Part shown: one piece after another, positions 8,809 to 18,000 of the stretch | How positions within the stretch are numbered: position 1 is the first letter of the stretch | How the letters are laid out: every line of letters starts with the position of its first letter | Source: Microbacterium sp. SLBN-146 | Lineage (GTDB): Bacteria; Actinomycetota; Actinomycetes; Actinomycetales; Microbacteriaceae | Assembly: GCF_006715145.1 (NCBI RefSeq) | Contig: NZ_VFMR01000001.1 | Coordinates: forward strand, 1,550,001 to 1,614,000 | Direction: 5' to 3' | Length of the DNA: 64,000 nt | The notes under the pieces: generated by a model | Database searches by the model: none | What the model saw: the letters and a program-made list of their open reading frames with translations, nothing else | What the model was told of the DNA's origin: nothing | Position numbers and translations under genes: made by a program

Positions 8809-10043
8809 GGATGCCGTCGCGGCCGACCGTCGTGCGCCTGGCGGGCTTCGTCGTCATGCCCGCCGCGGGCGTGCTCGTGCCTCTGGCCGCCCTGCCGGCG
8901 ATCGGCTCGCTCGGCGCCGCGACGCTCCTCGGCGTCTTCTATGCCCAGGCTGTCGGCGCGGCGGGCGCCGTCGTCGTCGAGCTCGGCTGGGGACTCAGCG
9001 GCACGCAACGCGTTGCGCGTCAGGCCGTCCGCAACAGTCGACAGCTCGTCGCTCTGTCGACGCTCACGAAGCTCGTCACGGCCGTACCCGTCCTCGTCGT
9101 CGCCATGATCGTGATGCTGCTCTTCGCGCCCTCGAAGGAGCCGGCGTTCCTCGTCATCGCGGCAAGCGGCATCCTCGCGAGCGTCAATGTCACGTGGGTG
9201 CTCATCGGGTTCGGCCGCCCATGGACCGTCTTCGCGGTCGATACGATCCCGCGTGCCGTCGCGACCCTCATCGCGGCGACCGCCATCTGGCTCGGCGGAT
9301 CGCTCTGGTGGTACGCCGGCGCGATGCTGGCCGCGACGACAGCGTCTGCCGCTGCGGGTCTCGTCGTCCTTCGCGTCGAGCGGGCGCACTTCGCACGGCT
9401 CCGCACGCGGCACGTCATCCGCGCCCTGTGGGCCCAGTCGCGAGCCCTCACTGGGCGGTCGATCAGCGCGCTGTACATCGCCCTTCCGATCACCCTCGTC
9501 ACTGCCGTGGCGCCGAGCGGCGTCGCCGAGTCGTTCGCGGCGGCCGAGCGGATGCAGCGCATGGCGCTCACGGGACTGCAGGCGTTCCCCAACTGGATGC
9601 AGGCCCGCGTCGGAAGGGTCGTCGACCCCGCCCGACGGCGTCGGACCGCCGTCACGTCGATCTGGATGAACACGTCCGTCGGCGCGGTCGGGGGAGTCGT
9701 CTTCACGCTCCTCGCACCCTGGGCGTCGACCTTCATCTACGCCGGTGCCGTCGAGCTCACCCTTGCGCAGTCGGCGCTCGGCGGCATCCTGATCGTCGTC
9801 GTCTCGGCATCCCGTGCGGTGGGGTCGATCGCCCTGGTCGCTGTCGACCGCATCGAAGGGGTCGCATGGAGCGCGCTGCTCGGCGCCGTCGTGGGTGTGC
9901 CGCTGCTTCTCCTGCTCCCCGTCGCGCTGGGCGCTCCCGGGGCGCAGGTCGCCGAGATCGTCGCCGAGGTCGGCGTATTGGCCGTTCAGGTGGGATTTCT
10001 CGCGGGCGCGTTGCGGGCCCGCGATCGGAGGGAAGGAACGTGA
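8805..10043 (+). CDS. Oligosaccharide flippase-like membrane protein (Wzx/MOP superfamily)
   Basis: The 412-residue protein has about 12 hydrophobic helices and no soluble domain. The pattern of paired helices, a cytoplasmic basic loop in the middle (around 200, RVERAHFARLRTRHVIRALW) and the LTGRSISALYIALP segment match Wzx-type lipid-linked oligosaccharide exporters of the MOP superfamily. It would flip the undecaprenyl-linked repeat across the membrane. It starts at ATG 8805, overlapping the GT2 stop, and its stop overlaps the next gene. I see no Wzy-type polymerase next to it in this window, so how the repeat is polymerised is open. Sequence identity within this family is always low; the call rests on topology and context. 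Confidence 0.75.
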   Translation: MRMPSRPTVVRLAGFVVMPAAGVLVPLAALPAIGSLGAATLLGVFYAQAVGAAGAVVVELGWGLSGTQRVARQAVRNSRQLVALSTLTKLVTAVPVLVVAMIVMLLFAPSKEPAFLVIAASGILASVNVTWVLIGFGRPWTVFAVDTIPRAVATLIAATAIWLGGSLWWYAGAMLAATTASAAAGLVVLRVERAHFARLRTRHVIRALWAQSRALTGRSISALYIALPITLVTAVAPSGVAESFAAAERMQRMALTGLQAFPNWMQARVGRVVDPARRRRTAVTSIWMNTSVGAVGGVVFTLLAPWASTFIYAGAVELTLAQSALGGILIVVVSASRAVGSIALVAVDRIEGVAWSALLGAVVGVPLLLLLPVALGAPGAQVAEIVAEVGVLAVQVGFLAGALRARDRREGT

Positions 10044-11155
10044 TGTCGAAGAACAGTGGGACGGTCTTCTACTTCCGGGTCGAGGACCCCGGCTACCCGA
10101 GGAACGCGCGGATACGCGGGTATCTCGCGCGCAGGAGGTGGGATGTCCGCGTACACCGGCGAGCGGCGCGGACACGTCGCTTCCGCGCTCTCCGTGACGC
10201 GCGCGCCGCCTTCCGGGGAGCCCGGACGGCGGATGTCGTCGTCGTGTCCGAGATCTCGATCCCGTTCGTGCCCGTCGCGTGGCTCGCGGCACGGATGTTC
10301 CGCACTCCGCTGGCCGTCGACGGGTTCGTCAGCAAGTACGAGACCGATGTCGAAGACGGCGGACGCCACGACCCGAAGAGCTTCGGCGCACGGTACCGGG
10401 CATTCATCGACCGGTTCGCCGTCCGAAAGCCCGACGTCTACTTCGTCGACACACGCGTGCGGCGCGCGCAGATCCTCCGGCGCTACCCCGACGCCCACGT
10501 CCTGTCCCTCCCCGTCGGTGCTCCCGCCTGGGCCCGAGCGCGCGCGTGGAAGCCTGTAGAAGACGGGATGCTGCGCGTCCTCTTCTACGGGTCCTTCCTC
10601 CCCCTGCACGGCGTGCCCGTCATCGTGCGCTCGCTCGTCTTCGCGCCCTCCGTGCGCCTCACCCTGGTCGGCACGGAGGATCACCCGGGGGGCACGGAGG
10701 ACATGAGGATGCTCGCGCGAGAGCTCGGAGTGGAAGAGCGCACGCGGTTCCTCCCGACCGTGCCGCAAGAGGAGCTGGCTGACATCATCGCCGCGCACGA
10801 CGTCGTGCTCGGCCTCTTCGGCGGTTCTGCGAAGGCGGGAAGCGTCATCGCCAACAAGGTGTGGCAGGGACTCGCGTGCGGTCGCGTCGTCGTGACCCGC
10901 GAGAGCTCGGCGCTCGACGAACTCGCCCCGCTCGCCGCGGGCCAGTTGCGTACCGTTCCCCCCGGCGATTCCGCCGCCCTCGCGGCATCCCTCGAAAAGA
11001 TCGCCGATTCCGTCGGCTCGTTGCCGTGGCACGAGTGGTCCAAGACGGCCGAACGGCTCGAACGCTACGTCGACAGCGAGTTCGCCGCTCTCGATACCGC
11101 CCTGACCGACCGGCGAGCGGGTTGGTCCGTGCGACCACGGATCGGCCTTCGATAG
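10043..11155 (+). CDS. Glycosyltransferase family 4-like protein
   Basis: The 370-residue cytoplasmic GT-B fold protein has an N-terminal acceptor domain (about 1-165, basic, RGYLARRRWDVRVHRRAART) and a C-terminal donor domain with LRVLFYGSFLPLHGVPVIV, LTLVGTEDHPGG, ARELGVEERTRFLP, the AHDVVLGLFGGSAKAGSVI segment and VWQGLACGRVVVTRES, where family-4 enzymes bind the nucleotide sugar. It presumably adds a further sugar to the repeat unit. ATG 10043 overlaps the flippase stop by one base; an in-frame GTG lies just before. It is the last overlapped gene of the cluster, and the next gene is 144 bases away. Confidence 0.82.
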   Translation: MSKNSGTVFYFRVEDPGYPRNARIRGYLARRRWDVRVHRRAARTRRFRALRDARAAFRGARTADVVVVSEISIPFVPVAWLAARMFRTPLAVDGFVSKYETDVEDGGRHDPKSFGARYRAFIDRFAVRKPDVYFVDTRVRRAQILRRYPDAHVLSLPVGAPAWARARAWKPVEDGMLRVLFYGSFLPLHGVPVIVRSLVFAPSVRLTLVGTEDHPGGTEDMRMLARELGVEERTRFLPTVPQEELADIIAAHDVVLGLFGGSAKAGSVIANKVWQGLACGRVVVTRESSALDELAPLAAGQLRTVPPGDSAALAASLEKIADSVGSLPWHEWSKTAERLERYVDSEFAALDTALTDRRAGWSVRPRIGLR

Positions 11156-11299
11156 GCATGAAGACCCTTGCGGTGGGTATGCGCGACGGGCAGTATGCGC
11201 ATGCGCTGCGTGATACCGCGGGTGAATCCCCGGCCCGGAACCGTCGTCTGCGCGAACTTCCCCCCGAAGCATCTCTCCTCAAGAGATAGGACTGCCTTC

Positions 11300-11947
11300 A
11301 TGCTCAGTGCTCTGGGACCGGCTCTCATCGTCGCCGCCGCTCCGGTGGTCACGATCATCGCGCTCTCTCTCGCCGTGTCCGCCAAATCCTCCGCCGCCGT
11401 CATGGGATTCGCGATCGGCCGGGCGGCCGCCATCGCGGCCGCGACGCTCGGCTTCGCCGCCCTCTCAGCGGCGATCGCGCCGGATCCCGACGTGCTGCGC
11501 CGGGTGGCGAGCATCGTCGAACTCGCCCTCGCCCTGTTCCTCATCGTCGTCGCGCTGTGGGCGTGGCTCCGTCCCCATCAGGACATGGTGGAACCGGGAT
11601 GGATGCGCCGGATCGAAGGGTTCGGCTGGCGTTCCGGTCTCGTGCTGGGCGCTGTCATCTGGCTGGGAAATCCCAAAATCCTCGTCACGGTCATGCTGAC
11701 GGGGATGCTGCTCGGGGCGCAGTCCTTCGCGACAGCGGCGGGAAGCACGGTGTTCTTCGTCCTCGTCGGGTCTGCGCCACTCCTTGCGCTGGCGGCCGCT
11801 CGGGTCGTCGCCGGCCGATCTCGAAAGGACGCGTTCGAACGTATGCATCGGTGGGTTCTGGAGAACAGCTGGCTCGTCCTGGCGGTCGTCTCGCTGCTCG
11901 TCGCGGTGCTCCTCATCGTCGACGCCGTCACGGGTTTGCGCGCGTGA
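11300..11947 (+). CDS. GAP-family (Sap-like) six-helix membrane protein
   Basis: The 215-residue protein consists of about six membrane helices with a short cytoplasmic loop (RPHQDMVEPGWMRRIEGFGW) after the third. It resembles the GAP/Sap family, related to LysE-type transporters, whose mycobacterial member helps export glycolipids (sulfolipid-1-addressing protein, peptidoglycolipid addressing protein). The FGWRSGLVLGAVIWLGNPKI segment is typical. Here it may help place a glycolipid or glycan, but that is inference from its position after the polysaccharide genes. AGG eight bases before ATG 11300 is a weak ribosome site. The stop touches the GTG at 11944. Confidence 0.75.
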   Translation: MLSALGPALIVAAAPVVTIIALSLAVSAKSSAAVMGFAIGRAAAIAAATLGFAALSAAIAPDPDVLRRVASIVELALALFLIVVALWAWLRPHQDMVEPGWMRRIEGFGWRSGLVLGAVIWLGNPKILVTVMLTGMLLGAQSFATAAGSTVFFVLVGSAPLLALAAARVVAGRSRKDAFERMHRWVLENSWLVLAVVSLLVAVLLIVDAVTGLRA

Positions 11948-12054
11948 TCCCCGACCTTCCGGCATACGGCACAATGGGTGCGGGCCAGCTCGAGCCCGCA
12001 GACGCAGCGACCCCGGTCCCCACGAGAGCGTCGCTCATCCTCGAAAGCGAACAG

Positions 12055-14511
12055 ATGACTGTGCTCATCCGTGAGGAAGAAGTACGCCGAACCGTGGAAC
12101 TGATCCGGTCCGGGATCGACGTCGAGGTCACGGGTCCCTGGGCCGGAGGCGTCTCGGATCTCGTGAACGCCGTCCGTCGCCGTCTCGAGGCGCAAGGATT
12201 CTCCCTCGTGACGGTCGCCGCAAGACCGGGGTTCGCATCGATGAACTTCGCGGCGCTGCGCTTCTCGCTGCCCGAAGTGTTCCAGGCGACGAGTGAGCCG
12301 GCCGTCGTCGTGGACCGGCTCTCTCGCATGCTGTCGGCGGACGAGGCGGCCGTCGTCGTGCTCGAGAACGCCGACCACCTCGACCCGTTCAGCCTGCAGG
12401 CCGTGACGGAGTCGGTGCGCCGGTCGCGGGCGCGACTGCTGGCATCCCTCTCGTCCATGAGTGCCCAGCCGCCGCGGCTCCTGCTCGATCGGCCGCTCCT
12501 TCGCGAGTCGCTCCGCCCGCTGTCGTACCTCGACGTCGAAGACCTGCTCGATGCCCGCAGCAAGAACCCCATCGATCCGATGCTCGTGCGGCGGATCTAC
12601 CTCGACTCCGGTGGCAACGCCCAGATCGCGACCGCCCTGTTTGAGGTGGGAGTGCGCAGCGGCGCGATCCACGCCCCGCAAGGCACCTGGACATTGCACG
12701 CCTCCGATTTGTGGGATCCGTCGCTTGCCGCGCTCGTCGAACAGTCGCTCAGTCACCTGGGTCTCCAGGCGCGCGCATGCCTCCGGCTCGCGGTGCTCGC
12801 TCCCGCCGACAGCGCGACGCTCATCGAGGCACATGGAGCCGCAGCCGTCGAGGAGCTTGTGCTCGAAGGGCTCCTGCACGTCGACGAGGGGCGGCCCGCG
12901 TTCGTCTCGCCGCCGATCGTCGTCTCCTACCTTCGTTCCCGTTCCGCGGCGGGCGCCCGCCCCGAGTCCGGCACGCACGATCGCATGAGCGATCGCGGTT
13001 GGAGGCAGCGGCTGGGACAGCAACTGGATGCTGCGAGCAGCGAGGTCCTCGCGAGCGCGCGCGAGCGATTTGCGGGTCACCCGGGAGCCGCGACCGCCAC
13101 GGCGCTCGTCCGGGCGCTGTGGAGCGCGGGAGCGAGCTACGCCGAGGCCGAGGAGCTCATCCGCTCGGTGCCGCCGTCTCCTGATGAGCCCGCCGCCGAG
13201 TTCACGCTGCAACTGCTCCACGCGCGCTGGCTCGCGTTCGGGGTCGGTGAGGTCGACCGTGCCCTCGAGCTGCTCACGCGTGCCGAGGAGGGCGGAGGAC
13301 CGTACGCTGCGGACGCATCTGCCCACCGGGTGCTCGTCGGAGCCTGGGCGAGAGGGATCCCGGATGCCGCCGTCGCCTGGGCGCGAGAGGTCGCCGCCGC
13401 TCCGGCATCCGACTACCTCCCGGTCACCCGCGTGTCGATCGCGAACCTGCTGATGCAGGCCGGGTGGCCGCTGTCAGCGCTCGAAATCGTCGGGGACGTG
13501 ATTCCCGATGACCCCGAGGCGGCATCCGTCTGGGTCTTCACGCGGGTGAGCGCTCTCCTCGCGATCGACGAGTACGACGCGGCCGTCGCGCTCGCCGAAC
13601 ACCACGTGTCCGTGGGAGTGCGCAAGCTCGACCGGAAACAGTTGTTCGCGGCATCCTATGGTCTGATTCAGGCGCGCATGTACATGGGTCAGTGGGAGAA
13701 GGCGCGGGAGCTCGCGGAGAACATCCAGATCGCAGGACGACCGAATCTGCTGCTGCTCCATGTCCAGCGGATGGCCCGTGGTGTCCAGGCGGTCGTCGCG
13801 GCGGAGCAGGGTCGCGTCGGAACTCCCGACTCCGGCCTCGTCACAGCACCCTCCGACGCGCTGCCGTACGCTGTCGCCCAGCCGGGGATCCAGGAGACGA
13901 TCGAGCGCATCGCGGCGCAGCGCTACGACAACATCGCGATGTTCCTCCTCCCCGCGGCCCGTTCGGCCGACGAAGCGGGCAGCCGCTACGCCGCCTCGTA
14001 CCTCGCCGCGTATGCGCTCGCGCTCGATCCGTCCGAGGCGACGATCGCGGCGATCTCGGGTTTCACCACGACCAGCGAGCTGACGGCGTTCGACAACTTC
14101 CTCGCGTACATGCGACCCCTCGTCGAACGGCCCGCCGAAGTGATCTCGGGCACCGTTTCGATGGTCGCTCGGGGGACGTTCTCGTACCTCGCGATCATCG
14201 GAACCGTTCGGAGAGCCAAATCGATGGAGGGCGCCAAGCGCGACGCGCTCATGCGCGAGGCGTTCGCCATGAGCCGACGCCTGTCGGTCGTCTTCCCGCG
14301 CAAGGTGGCCGATGCGCCGGACACCGAAACCGAGCCTCTCTCGCCGCGAGAGCGGCAGATCGCTCGGCTGGCAGGCCGACTGTCGAACGCGCAGATCGCC
14401 GAGCGCTTGGGGATCAGCAAGCGGACCGTCGACCACCACGTATCGAACGCCCTCAAGAAGACCGGCGTCGCGTCGCGCCACGAACTCGCGGCGCGCATCG
14501 GGACGGGCTGA
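12055..14511 (+). CDS. Large LuxR-family transcriptional regulator (LAL-like, STAND-type N-terminus)
   Basis: The 818-residue cytoplasmic regulator has a C-terminal LuxR-type helix-turn-helix over the last 65 residues (LSPRERQIARLAGRLSNAQ, AERLGISKRTVDHHVSNALK). The N-terminal 250 residues look like an AAA/STAND ATPase, but the P-loop position reads TGPWAGGVSDLV and lacks the usual GK[ST]; a Walker-B-like AVVVLENADHLD follows. The middle is helical and TPR-like. Loss of the lysine suggests that nucleotide binding is lost or altered. The start is uncertain: ATG 12055 begins the conserved-looking part, while GTG 11944 (overlapping the previous stop) and ATG 11974 are in frame. It may regulate the polysaccharide genes or the glycosidase downstream; nothing in the sequence proves a target. 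Confidence 0.8.
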   Translation: MTVLIREEEVRRTVELIRSGIDVEVTGPWAGGVSDLVNAVRRRLEAQGFSLVTVAARPGFASMNFAALRFSLPEVFQATSEPAVVVDRLSRMLSADEAAVVVLENADHLDPFSLQAVTESVRRSRARLLASLSSMSAQPPRLLLDRPLLRESLRPLSYLDVEDLLDARSKNPIDPMLVRRIYLDSGGNAQIATALFEVGVRSGAIHAPQGTWTLHASDLWDPSLAALVEQSLSHLGLQARACLRLAVLAPADSATLIEAHGAAAVEELVLEGLLHVDEGRPAFVSPPIVVSYLRSRSAAGARPESGTHDRMSDRGWRQRLGQQLDAASSEVLASARERFAGHPGAATATALVRALWSAGASYAEAEELIRSVPPSPDEPAAEFTLQLLHARWLAFGVGEVDRALELLTRAEEGGGPYAADASAHRVLVGAWARGIPDAAVAWAREVAAAPASDYLPVTRVSIANLLMQAGWPLSALEIVGDVIPDDPEAASVWVFTRVSALLAIDEYDAAVALAEHHVSVGVRKLDRKQLFAASYGLIQARMYMGQWEKARELAENIQIAGRPNLLLLHVQRMARGVQAVVAAEQGRVGTPDSGLVTAPSDALPYAVAQPGIQETIERIAAQRYDNIAMFLLPAARSADEAGSRYAASYLAAYALALDPSEATIAAISGFTTTSELTAFDNFLAYMRPLVERPAEVISGTVSMVARGTFSYLAIIGTVRRAKSMEGAKRDALMREAFAMSRRLSVVFPRKVADAPDTETEPLSPRERQIARLAGRLSNAQIAERLGISKRTVDHHVSNALKKTGVASRHELAARIGTG

Positions 14512-14533
14512 CACAGGAATCCGGGCGCGGAGG

Positions 14534-14564
14534 GGGTGTGGACGGGAGATTCCCGCCCACACCC
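14534..14564 (+). terminator. Hairpin terminator after the LuxR gene
   Basis: The arms GGGTGTGG-A-CGGGA and TCCCG-C-CCACACCC pair over 13 bases with one internal mismatch and a 3-base loop, 22 bases after the stop of the regulator. No U-run follows, which is usual for GC-rich actinobacteria. Confidence 0.6.
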
Positions 14565-14871
14565 GTGTTCGTCCCGGCTGTGGGGTGCAGCCCGACCGCT
14601 GGGTACGGCGACGAACAGTTCGAAGGAGTTCTCCTCCGTGCAGTGCCCGCGGGCACTCTCCGGCATGCTCTCGATCGCCTGCCGGAGGTCTGAGATTCCT
14701 CCGCGATCGCCGGTGCCGCGATCGCTTGGTGTCGATGATCGTGCCCGCGCGTCGCGGCGCGAACGGCCCCCACCTCCATCGCGGTGATCGGTCCCGGCAA
14801 GTTCATCCTCTTCGTCACCTTCCGGCTCGCCGCATGGGTCCGGACCCCGGGTCCTCCGAGCCCATCCACCG

Positions 14872-14924
14872 CGAGACTGCATCCTCCGGCCGAGACAGCG
14901 GCCCCCGCGTGCAGTCTCGGCCGG
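14872..14924 (+). promoter_or_regulatory. Two mutually exclusive inverted repeats (switch-like structure)
   Basis: The segment 14910-14919 (TGCAGTCTCG) is a perfect 10-base complement of 14872-14881, while the overlapping segment 14914-14924 (GTCTCGGCCGG) is a perfect 11-base complement of 14886-14896. The shared bases 14914-14919 can pair with only one partner at a time. It lies 30 bases upstream of the predicted -35 box at 14954, so it acts on the glycosidase mRNA only if transcription starts further upstream; otherwise it may be a terminator pair or a protein site. Confidence 0.45.
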
Positions 14925-14953
14925 CAGCTGCGGTTTCGCGGTGAGTCACAGTC

Positions 14954-14982
14954 TTGTGAGCGGTAACAGATACCGGTAACGT
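14954..14982 (+). promoter_or_regulatory. Promoter with overlapping LacI-type operator for the GH43 gene
   Basis: A -35 box TTGTGA (14954-14959) and a -10 box TAACGT (14977-14982) are separated by 17 bases. The imperfect palindrome TGTGAGCGGTAACA (14955-14968) lies between and over them and resembles operators of LacI-family sugar repressors (TGTnAnCGnTnACA pattern). Repression relieved by an arabinose-type sugar would fit the gene downstream; no LacI-family gene lies in this window. Confidence 0.5.
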
Positions 14983-15030
14983 GGGCGGCACTGATCGATC
15001 GCCGACGATTCAGATCTGGGAGGACGTGCG

Positions 15031-18000
15031 ATGACGCAAGGTGTTGTTCGAAGAGTGGTAGCTGTCGTAGCGACAGTGGCACTCGGTTTGGGAGGCGCGG
15101 TCGCTCTGGCGCAACCGGCCACAGCGGCGGCGACGATGGTCGCCCATTATCCGCTCGACGAGACGTCCGGCACGGTTGCCGTCGATGCCTCGGGCGCGGG
15201 CCGCAACGCAACCTATGTCGGGGGAGCAACGCTCACCGGCGGCGAAGGAGTGCGGCTCGACGGCGTGGACGACCACGTGAAGCTCCCCAACAACATCCTC
15301 GCGGGCCTGACGTCGATCACGATCAGCGCCGAGGTCCTCATCCGCGCGAGCCAGGCGACTCCCTACTTCATCTACGGACTCGGCAACACCGATTCCGGCG
15401 GTGTCGGCAACGGCTACCTCTTCTCGAGCGGCAACGCATACCGGACGTCGATCGCGACGGGCAACTGGTCGACCGAGCAGACGACCTCGAGCGGCGCGAA
15501 CCTCACGCGCGACGTGTGGAAGACCATCACGTACACGCTCGACGACGCCTCCAACACGGCACGCGTCTACCTCGACGGCGTCCAGGTCGCCCAGAACAGC
15601 AACGTGACGATCACCCCCGGATCCATCGGCGGCGGCGTCACGACGGCCAACTACCTCGGTCGCTCCGTCTACAACGCCGACCGCACTCTCGCCGGCAGCC
15701 TCCGTGACGTCCGCATCTACGACTCGGCGCTGACGGCTCCCGAGGTCGCGGCGCTCCACCCGACCGACGCGACCAAGCTCGCCCGCGACGCCGCCACGCT
15801 CTCGCTCGGCGATCTGTCGGCCGTCACCGGCAACGTCACGCTTCCCGCGACCGCGGTGAACGGCTCCAGCATCACGTGGGCCTCGAGCGCCCCCGGCACG
15901 ATCTCTGCTTCCGGCGTCGTGACGCGTCCCGCGAGCGGACAGCCGAACGCCACCGTCACGCTGACGGCGACCCTCACCCGGGGAGGCGAGACCGCGACGC
16001 GCACGTTCGATGCGACGGTCCTCGCGATGCCGGGCGACGAGGTTCTCGCGCAGGCCGACCTCGATGCGATCGTGATCCCGGATGCCACCGGCATCCGTGG
16101 CAACATCACGCTCCCGTCCACCGGTTCGGTCAACGGCACGTCGATCTCGTGGACGGCATCTCCCGCGGGCATCATCACGACCGCACCGGAGGGTCGCAAG
16201 GCCGCCGGCGTCGTCACGCGCCCCGCGACCGACACGCAAGTGACCCTCACCGCGACGGTGCCCGGCACGCCGGCATCCCGAGCGATCACCGTCACCGTGC
16301 TCGCCGCTCCTCAGGGACTCGACACCGACTACACGGCGGGCTACCTCTGGACGCACTTCGAGGCGCAGGGTGGCTACGAGAAGATCTTCTTCGGACACAG
16401 CGAGGACGGCCTCCACTGGTCGAAGCTCAACGACAACTCGCCGATCCTGGCGAACCTCGGCGGCGACCTCGGTGTCCGCGACCCTCACCTCGTCCGCTCC
16501 GCGGAGGGTGACAAGTACTGGATCATCGGCACCGACCTGCACGCCGAAGGCGGCGGTGCGGGAGGTTCCGGCTGGGACCAGCTCAACGCGAGCAAGAACA
16601 TCGTCGTGTGGGAGTCCACCGACCTCGTCAACTGGAGCGATCAGCGGATCGTCTTCGCGGGCTTCGAGCACGCCGGAAACGTCTGGGCGCCCGAGTCGAT
16701 CTACAACGAGGAGACCGGCGAGTACTACGTCTACTGGTCGGCGCGTGACCGCCGCGAGAACGAGACGCCCGACTGGGCGCTGCGCGTCTACCTCACCAAG
16801 ACCCGCGACTTCGTGACGTTCACGGAGCCCGAGGTGTGGGCGTCGCTCAACGCGCAGGGTGACGGCCAGACCGGCCCGAACATCATCGACTCGACGATCG
16901 CGAAGGAAGGCGACACCTACTACCGGTTCTCCACGTCGGACTGGTGGACGGTCGTCGACACGTCGACGAGCCTCGACGGCCCCTGGACGACCGTCATCGC
17001 ACGTGACCAGGCGGCATCGTTCGGTCTCAAGGCACGCATGGAGGGCCACACGGTCTACCAGCTGCCCGACGGTCGCTGGGCGGTCATGGGTGACGACGGC
17101 GGCTACTACGCCCACACGGCGAACACCCTCGCGAGCCTGCAGTTCACGCAGCTGAGCGTCGGTGCGGGTGCCAACCAGTACTCGTTCGAGCAGCGGTTCC
17201 GCCACGGATCCGTGCTGCGTCTGTCGGCTGCCGAGGAAGAGCGTCTGCTCGAGGCCTACGGCGACGAGCCGGTCGACCCGGTGGACCCCGAAGAGCCGCA
17301 GGTCGGTCCCATCGCGGAGTACACCTTCGACGACGGGACGCTCGCGGACTCCGTGGGCAACGCCGACCTGACGGCATCCGGAACCGCTGCTGTCGCGACG
17401 GATGCCGAGAAGGGAAGCGCCCTGCGTCTGACCGGAGCGACGAACGGATACGCCTCGTTCCCGACCGGGATGTTCGACGGTCGCGACACGATGACGGTCT
17501 CCATGGACATGAAGTCGGAGCTGTCGAGCGGCAACTTCTTCAACTTCACGTTCGGGAAGGACACGACCGACTACTACTTCCTCCGCACCCGCGGCGGTGA
17601 CGTGCGCAGCGCGATCACGCAGGCGTCGTGGCAGAGCGAGTCGGCCGTGACCGGCTCGGTCACGACGGGTCAGTGGCACCGCTACGACGTCGTGTTCGAG
17701 GACAACCGCATGACGGTGTACGTCGACGGCGTCAAGCTCGGCGAGAACACGTCGCTGTCGGCGAAGGTCAGCGACCTCGGCGAAGACCTCGTCGCGTACC
17801 TCGGACGCTCGATGTACTCGGGCGACCGGTTCGCGCAGGCGTGGTACGACAACGTGCGGGTCTACAACCGGGCGCTGTCGCAGGCAGAGGTGCTCGCGAA
17901 CGCCGGCGTCGAGGACCAGCTCCTCGAGGTCTCGCTCGCGCAGCCCGACGCGCTCAAGGTCGCTCCGATCGTCGACGCGGACGACTACAGCGTCGTCCTG

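Larger units (their letters stand above)
14512..15030 (+). other. 519-base non-coding region upstream of the glycosidase gene
   Basis: I see no gene here. From left to right it contains a terminator-like hairpin after the LuxR gene, a stretch without recognisable signals (14570-14870), a cluster of two mutually exclusive inverted repeats (14872-14924), a promoter with a LacI-type operator (14954-14982) and the ribosome site GGGAGGA (15017-15023) for ATG 15031. Confidence 0.6.

Noticed and set aside
11158..11289. 43-codon frame between the last glycosyltransferase and the GAP-family gene
   Set aside because: It starts three bases after a stop and fills the gap, but codon use is relaxed, there is no ribosome site and it resembles nothing known.
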